Below the pieces are notes generated by a model. That model saw only the letters and a program-made list of their open reading frames with translations, did not search any database and was not told where the DNA came from. Source: Jaapia argillacea MUCL 33604 (taxonomy: Eukaryota > Basidiomycota > Agaricomycetes > Jaapiales > Jaapiaceae). Taken from it: DNA of 64,000 bases. Location of the stretch: contig KL197729.1 in assembly GCA_000697665.1 (NCBI GenBank), positions 452,121 through 516,120 of the forward strand, written 5' to 3'. The position numbers and the translations under genes were made by a program. This document shows, piece by piece, positions 56,849-64,000 of this stretch; position 1 is the first letter of the stretch; each line of letters starts with the position of its first letter.

Positions 56849-59800
56849 GCGGTGCCTCGTATTGACCGTCGCTGGACGCGATGCTGGGCTTTGTGCTTAC
56901 ATATTTGCCACTTCGTGCACTCGAATATCATCCGTCTTTGCAGACACGGAGTCGGTCCTTCCTATCTATCTCTCGCCTTCGAATCGTAAATGTGTATACT
57001 CTCATTCTTGCAGTTGGTCCGGGACCACTGACACGTAGTACTGGTTGTTTCATCTCTATCGCTCTCTCGATGTTAATATAAATATGAATTCGACGCCATA
57101 CTCTCATAGGCAGAGAATCATCCCCAGCAAAGGTGACCTGTTTTAAAAGTCGCTCACTCCAGAACCAATGTTAGCGGTGATTGTTGATGTACTTCGTGGG
57201 TCCTCAGGCCTCAACAGCCTCGAGCTACCTCAAGCGTTACTCTCACGAGAGATATCGTTTCGCTCGTTAGACTGCTTATGTAACTCACCACAATTCCTCC
57301 CCAAGCGCAAGAGATCTGTCGGGCTAGCTCCAAGTCCCTGTCCGCTGGAATGATTTTCATTCAGCATATTTTTGGCTGCTGTATGGATACGCAACTCGTT
57401 GTATCCTATTGCTGAAGCTAACAGCAGTTGCGGACGATGCGAGCCTGTCTAATTCTGAACAACGTCGGGCGGATGCCATTAGATGCCATTTCCACGCCTT
57501 TTGGTGCAGGATACGCCGGGAAACCCTTCGAAATGTCAGTCTCACACTTTCTTGCTTCCCGGGGGTCCAGGACCAGACCTTGGAGGAAATTCTCTCCACC
57601 ACTGCGCTTCGACCACCACGACACTGAAGCTCATACGCTGGTTCGTATCTTCGTGAAGACCTCTCGGTATTGGCAGATACTAGTGTATATCCCAACTCGG
57701 TCCCGATATTCGAATCCTGGTTTCGACAATGCGGTTGTGATATGACGCATCACAAAATTCAGACGTCCGTTGAATTTACGGCATTCTGATAGCTCCGCAA
57801 TGATGCATGATGGCAGACCAGCTCGTCAGAATGAGGACGTTGGGATAGGGGATAGAGGTGAGTGGGAAAGACACCTTGTTCATCCTTTCAAATTTCTGAG
57901 ATCCTGAATCCTCAATGGTTGATCTGGGTGGTGTGCCCAAGGTCTCCTTAATGATTTCGCAGAACGCCGTTGTCTTATCAATCCTGCAGTAGTTTTTTTT
58001 CCTTGTAGGATCAGAAGGGCGGGCTTCATGGGCTCCTCGTAGGGCGGGTCGTTTCCAAGCGGCCTGCTGAAAGTTCTTCGCTGAAATATCGCTCAAATTC
58101 CGGCTAGTTTTGTCGCATGGCTTTGCACGACCGTCCTTTCGATCGGCATGGAAGGTATCACAGTTTTGATATGTGCCACCAAATTTATCTTCACGATATA
58201 CAGGTCAATGGCGGTTAGCCGCCTCCGGGTCGGCGTTTCCTTTGGATAGTCGCTTCGGCTGGGTCTTCAAAGATACGCGGGAGTGCCTACTGGCGTTCTG
58301 TACGCGTACGTTGATGTGCGCCTCCTTGGTGTCGACGACATTAATCTTCTCTCCCAATATATCCTGAACTCTATTTCGGTCTTTTTCATGCCATGGAAGA
58401 AGTCCATTCGTACCCACAGCCCAAGCTCTCGGTGACACCATCTCCTATCGTTGTTCCCACAAGAGGCTTCGCAGCGGTCGCCTGACCCGCCTTTGCCCGA
58501 CCTGTCACCTGTCACCTAATTCTCTTGTCTCTACAAAGAAATGTGCGAAGCATCGTTTGAGCTTGGGCGACACCATGTCTATCAGTCCCCAGAGATTTCA
58601 GTATCACAACTCCGGCGTAGAGCTTCATCTTGAACGGCTCTCTTCCGCACGTCTATGTCGAACAGACCTACGATGGATGTGCTTACGCAGACTGCGGTGG
58701 AGTCTGAAGGGGACGCCAGAAGAATCCTCTCCATCGGTCCCTCTATTCTTTTCTAATCAAGTTGGATATCTCAACGCAAGGTTCTCTTTCGAAAGCCCCT
58801 ATCCCCGACTAGCCTCACCCCTCGGGATGCCATAAAAGCGATCTTTTCCCACCGCCCACCGGGCAATCATCAGCCGCCTGGGCCATACTACCGTATCGCA
58901 ACGGCGCTTTGCAAAAGATGGCACCGATCTCGACTCCAACATGTGTTGTGGGTGCTCCCTTATGTTCCGATCCAGAGAGCTTAGAATTTCAGAGGGTATC
59001 ACGGCAAGCCCTTGATTTTTGTTGTTCAGACCCCTTCGCGCGAAATAAGGGTGCCCTCGTTCCATCCTCACCCTTCAGAATTCACTCCCAAGATCCGTCT
59101 GGCATAGGACAAACATCCGCTTTTGCAATCTTCACTAGGCTGAAATAATTGCTCGTGGAGAGTGGGCCGAATTGGACGACTTGTGATGTGGTCGTGATAT
59201 TGTTTTCCTTACACTATGGAGATGCTTAATGAAGAAGTGACAATAACTACTCGTTGGAGATTGCAGATTGAGGACTGAGATGGAAAGGTACGGACTTAAC
59301 CGCCATAAAATATTGAGTTTATGATTGCCAGACTGAAAGGTAGTTCTGAAGCCAAATATTGTACTTGTAACGCAGTAGCAATCATCGATGACAAACATCC
59401 GGCCATCAAGGGTTAAATCCTCTCGGAGATCTTCGCGCGATGGGAGACTGGTCATTATCCGGAGCTGGCACGATATACAACATGTCCCCATAGGAAATGG
59501 AACAAGAAGTGTAGTGGGGAAGCAGCTGAATACCCGGCCCCGTTTTCAGAGCTGATCAAGTCCGCAAGGTTCGTCACGAATCAGAGATCAGCCCTCTGTC
59601 CTTTGGTCTTGGGCATGCGGGTTCAGGGCCCGAATGGCAGTGTCAATCCAGAAGTGTCGAGCTGGCGCGTTTGGGGCATCAAGGGGATCAGAAGAGGCTA
59701 TATTCGACGGAGAAACCGGTGCCAAGCGCTCAAGAAAGTTCGTGTGCAAACCTTAACGATGGCAAGAATAGCCATACGGAGCAAGAGTTTCGAATATGGC

Positions 59801-62800
59801 CCACAACTCATGTCTTGTCTGTGCGGAGGAGCAATATGAGAACAATTGGAGGTGCCATGCATTGTAGAAACGACTAACCACGAGATCATTAGCAGGACGA
59901 CGCGCAGTCACTGGCAATTGTCAAGAAGGCAATCTGAATCAATCTGATCGGACTAGGTTGAAACGGTGGCACAATCAGTTCAAGATCTCAAGGACCTCCT
60001 TCAATCAGCAATTCGAGCCGCGGTAAAATCGACTACGGATACGTGAAAGGGGATTTAGCCCGTCGCTTCAAACCTGAGAGTTGAAAAACCTACCTTCATT
60101 AGAAGTTACTGGAGCAACATACAAGATCGGCGAGCTCTGGAGAAGACCACGCTGAATTCCCAGATAAATAATGAGTTCAAGAGGTTTCTAAACTCATCTG
60201 AAACCTCGAGTGTGGCTCAGAGACGGACCTAAGTAGACAGCCAAGCGCAAAAGGCAGCATGTAACGCGTAACGGATAACTATTCCCGCTACTTTAGTAGT
60301 GGGTCTTGTACCGTCCTATACTTTACAGGCGCTCCGCCAGTTTTCCGCTCGATTACAAAGCTGAGACATTTCTTTTGTCTGAGCTCCAAAACTCGAGGGT
60401 GTTTCCGTGGCCATCCTCATCAACGAGGATTGTCTGTGGTCACTAACAACCATCCTGTTACCCCCACTCATGTCAAATCTCCGTGGATTGTACCTGTCTC
60501 ATGTCGACATCCTCCCCGCAGCCCAACCCTTGTTATCGATCAGCTTTCCCCCCCCCCCCCACAGCCACAACACTCCTCGTTCAATCTCCTCCGAGTCCGC
60601 CCAGGGTGCAGGAGCAGTCATTTCCTCCGTATCTAGTCCCGTTGTTGTTTGCGCGCTGGAAGTCATTTATCGGTCAACCTCAGGCTTTCCCCTTGCCGTG
60701 GCTAAATCGCGAGGAGCTGATATCTTGTCGGGCCGCGACTGGTTCGATTTGTGTTGTCCTTCATTCGAGTCTCCCAAGAAGACCGATTATTTGAACCCTT
60801 CCTGGACCGGTTGCCATGTGCTCGTCTCCCCTTCGCCCTTTCCTGCAGGATCACCCGCCTCCTTTTTTTTCCACCTACCAGTCAGGTTTCATACTTCATC
60901 GTAGTTTGCGTAGGTTGAACTACTGTCGTCGTATACTATTCGTTCGTGTGCTATAAGAATTCATTGTTGGTGCCGCCGTCTACTGGCTGTCGTTCAAGCT
61001 TAAGAGAGAACCTGGTATGCATCCCCTTGATTTTCTTCATCATGTCGACGTGAAATTACTATATTTATGAACACTGGTAGCGGGCTCTTGCCGCACATGC
61101 GGCCTTTTGCGTTATGACATCATGGTGTGACGTTTGCCAGCTTCAAGTTGTATCCTCTTATACCCTACCCTCGAGTTTCTTTGACTACTTCCCATCAACG
61201 ATATCGCACCATGACCGAATGGGGCATTCTGGTATCTCAACCCTTCTCCTTGACCTTGCATTACAACAACAAAAGGAGGAACTTGGCTAGCGCCGACCAA
61301 ATGCCAACGACCGCAACGATTCGATCTGCGGATCACAGACGTAGATCAGCGTGGGTTACGCGTGGAATGAACCTTGGTGGATCGATATCGCGATGGCTTT
61401 GTCCTGGCCAACCTCCGATACCGCAGGCAAGCAGGATGAAGGATATAGAACGTTGGCCGATTCATGTCATTACCGTCATCTGGGTCGTCTTGATTAGTAT
61501 GATTCGACCTTCAATCGAGGTCGTACTATATACCCTCCATGGTTGGCTGAAACTGAAGGTCCCATCGTCGGGGAAGTTGAGCATCTGATTCGCGTTATAG
61601 GAACGACGATGGTGATTGGATTACTGGATCCTCCAAAGACGTTGGTGAGCCATTCTTTCAGCCTGTTTCCTATCCAATATTCACTCCGTGAAGCTCGGCG
61701 TTTCCGCAATACTCCTGTGCTACACGACTTATAGGCAATCTGTCTTTGCGGCGGTGGTTGTCTATTTGGGAAGGGGTTGTATCTCCCGTGTTCGGCTCCA
61801 GTCTGACGCGTTCGCCTCGTTATCTGAATGGTGTAACCATCTCGCTATTGCGTTGATTTTGGGAGGATCGACTTTCTCCAGATCTTCTACATTGGACTCA
61901 TTCAGACGCGTATCTGGCCAGGAAGGAGTCAATTGAAGTGGGCACGAGTTATTTCCATTGTGTCCTGACCGATATCATGTCTTCCTCGTGCGCTCGTGCA
62001 GATCACCTTGGGGACCATTCAGGGAAAACCCTCTCTTTGTGCGACATGTGGAGTTTGGGGTTCTTTGAAATACCATTCATTGGCGAGTTGTCTTGTCATT
62101 GCTACCTCGGCTGGAACTTACCAACAAGCGCTTCACGGCCCGTGATACGCTCACTAGTGCTGCAGCTCACTGAATTGCCACCCTGTACAGCCTATTGGCG
62201 TGCGTTGATGGAAAACCGAAATGTTCCCTCAGTTTTCCAATCACCTCTCGCTTTCGGACGACACCCAATATTCCCGCCAGCATGCGACGATCCCGTTGTT
62301 CCGCGTACATCTCGGGGCAACACTTTTGCCGTGATGTGGAGGGAATGTTTCAATTCCGAAAATCGAGGTATTACTCCTATCCTGTCACTATGATCTACGT
62401 CCCCTCCGATATCTTCGAGCTAGAACCTTCTTAAGGTCTGGATTAGCTTCCCCAGGAGTTCCAAACACATCTCGAAGCATCTCGTCAGAATTCAAACGAG
62501 AATAATATTGCTAGGCGGTAATGGTACGTCGAGAACTGCATACCTCGATAAAGTTACAGAACCTATTTTGGGTTCATTGGCGGCACATAGGTTTGCAAGC
62601 CCAACTTCAACATCACGACCCTCGAATATATTCACATCCGGAGGTCGCTATGAGCGATATTTAGGCGCTCCTAGCTTCGAAATGCTGTCAGCCCTCAATG
62701 CACCTTTATCGCATGTATCACTGATATCGACTGCGCTCAAACATATCTAACCTCTTTCTGGATTGAAGGGCTCGTTAGGATGGCGCACATACTGCAAACA

Positions 62801-63339
62801 CGCGACGTCTCCCTGAATTCAGATCCAGAACAGCGTCGACACTGCAAAAAGGTTTGACACTGTTGCCTACTGACTCTGAGAAAGCCGACGACGATGACCA
62901 AGAGGGTAGCTTGTGCATAGTGGAGATGTCCAGCAGGCAGCCTGTTTGTCCGGCGATTCACTGGCCTATTTTGGTTATATAACAGCTTTTCAGACCTTTC
63001 CCATAAACCCAGTCGCACATTGCCCATTTGGGCGAGAACATATGACCTCCAATGGCGCTTGTTCGAAGCTTTCCGTTCCCTATCTTCGGCCAACATGAAC
63101 GCAAGCGCCGACCTGCAATCAGTGTCTCTTCAGTGATGCGTCCTGCCAGCACCTATCCAGGCCCAAAACATACATGCTCTCATTTCATATCCTCCTGCCC
63201 CTTGGTGGTATGCCGTCTCCTGACCTGTACGCCACGAGCGTCCTTTGGTCTTCTAGGATTTATAGAGTTCATTGCCGTCGAGGATCAGATTCAACCCCCA
63301 GCTCACCCACCCATCCGCTCTTGGATCTAAGCGTCCTCC
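56849..63339. repeat. Long spacer between ZF-D copies 2 and 3
   Basis: 6.5 kb, second copy of the spacer at 49,767-55,558. The best preserved part is 57,160-59,110; minus-strand frames there (57,357-57,695, 57,776-58,096, 58,205-58,441, 58,799-59,071) together look like fragments of an unrecognised decayed gene. About 60,240-61,100 has no counterpart in the first spacer. A C12 run is at about 60,550. No gene can be called with confidence. Confidence 0.6.
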
Positions 63340-64000
63340 ATGGCACCCACACTGAATGATTCGAATTCATCTTTGCTCGGCAATGGCCTCTCAGTTGATG
63401 ACAGGTGATTGAAAGGCTGTCTTGGTTGACTACTTGCGCAACCAACTAATTGTTATGCCCAGGTCGGATTATCCCGCGGAGCGCGAACGTGCAGCCGCAA
63501 CGACGTTGAATGACCCGCCAGCCTTGCATCTCCCTCCGCCGTTAATCCTTGCGCCGGTCCGGATTGCTATCGATTCGCCATTGTCCTTGGGAGATCAAGA
63601 TATATCCGAAATTTTCTCTGATTTTGGACCACCATACTATCACCATGGCGCCCTTGCCGAGTGGTCAATGAATTGTGAGGACCATTGTCCCATTCAGCAG
63701 CTTTGGTTCTTTCTAACCTTTATCTTAGCGTGTTACTTCGAATTCCCTCGAGACCACTTGGATCAGGGACCGACGCTCCATCCTACTCGGAATCTGCATG
63801 CCAATGATGACTTTTCCGAAATCAGCTCTCCCTCCACTTATCCTTCGTCGTCCTCCGTGTCACCATCGCCCGTTGGGAAAGACTGTGACAACTGGCCGCC
63901 AACCACTGATGACGCGGGCGTCACCCTCTCTCCTTATCCTAACGGCGATCATATGGCAGAGGGGCGTATGTTCAACCTTTCAGTCCCATCGACCGAGAGC
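63340..64000 (+). CDS. ZF-D copy 3, zinc-finger protein (5' part only)
   Basis: Exons 63,340-63,404, 63,463-63,674 and 63,729 onward match copy 2 in sequence, splice sites and phase (N-terminus MAPTLNDSNSSLLGN; YPAERERAAATTLNDPP; then SPYPNGDHMAEG and FNLSVPSTES at the window edge). The fingers lie beyond the window. Apparently intact as far as seen. Confidence 0.82.

Noticed and set aside
60407-60904. Proline-rich frames in two overlapping phases
   Set aside because: Low-complexity composition explains the open frames; no start context, splice pattern or homologue that I can recognise.

Overview
The window is nuclear DNA of a filamentous basidiomycete, most likely an Agaricomycete. The evidence is the dense 45-100 nt GT-AG introns, genes of five to eight exons, a DASH-complex DAM1 gene, a polo kinase with a long low-complexity linker, a DUF6589-type remnant and a fungal-type multi-pass membrane protein. 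No bacterial features, rRNA, tRNA, CRISPR array or retroelement were seen. Exon structures were worked out by eye from paralogue comparison, splice sites and reading frame; no transcript data were available.

Region 1 (1-34,650) is a nest of segmental duplications. An ~8.1 kb unit (zinc-finger gene ZF-A, a spacer called 'U' here, a DUF6589-like remnant, zinc-finger gene ZF-B) is present two and a half times in tandem (1-6,903; 6,904-15,080; 15,081-19,031). A second unit (MAPEG gene, zinc-finger gene ZF-C, DAM1 on the minus strand, membrane-protein gene) occurs at 18,885-24,951 and again at 27,011-34,644. The two copies are separated by a fourth U spacer. Most genes that became double show one intact and one decaying copy: DAM1 is whole only at 31,600-32,744 and MAPEG is whole only at 18,885-19,749.

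Region 2 (34,650-46,260) is ordinary gene space. It holds a secreted protein of unknown family on the minus strand, three tandem berberine-bridge-like FAD oxidases (first intact, second borderline, third broken) and an intact polo-like kinase.

Region 3 (46,260-64,000) starts with 2.2 kb in which no gene was recognised, then carries a second zinc-finger array (ZF-D), three copies at 48,516, 55,559 and 63,340, separated by two long diverged duplicates of one spacer.

The common thread is a lineage-specific expansion of two-finger zinc-finger proteins: ten genes or remnants in four subfamilies (ZF-A to ZF-D). All have Ser/Pro/Gly-rich N-termini. Every copy that retains finger 1 has a phase-1 intron at the same point inside it. 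ZF-A and ZF-C also appear to have altered zinc ligands: the last His of finger 1 is lost, and finger 2 seems to end in a Cys supplied by splicing of a conserved terminal intron. This family is the best candidate in the window for something undescribed. The symbols ZF-A to ZF-D and U are labels made up for this annotation.
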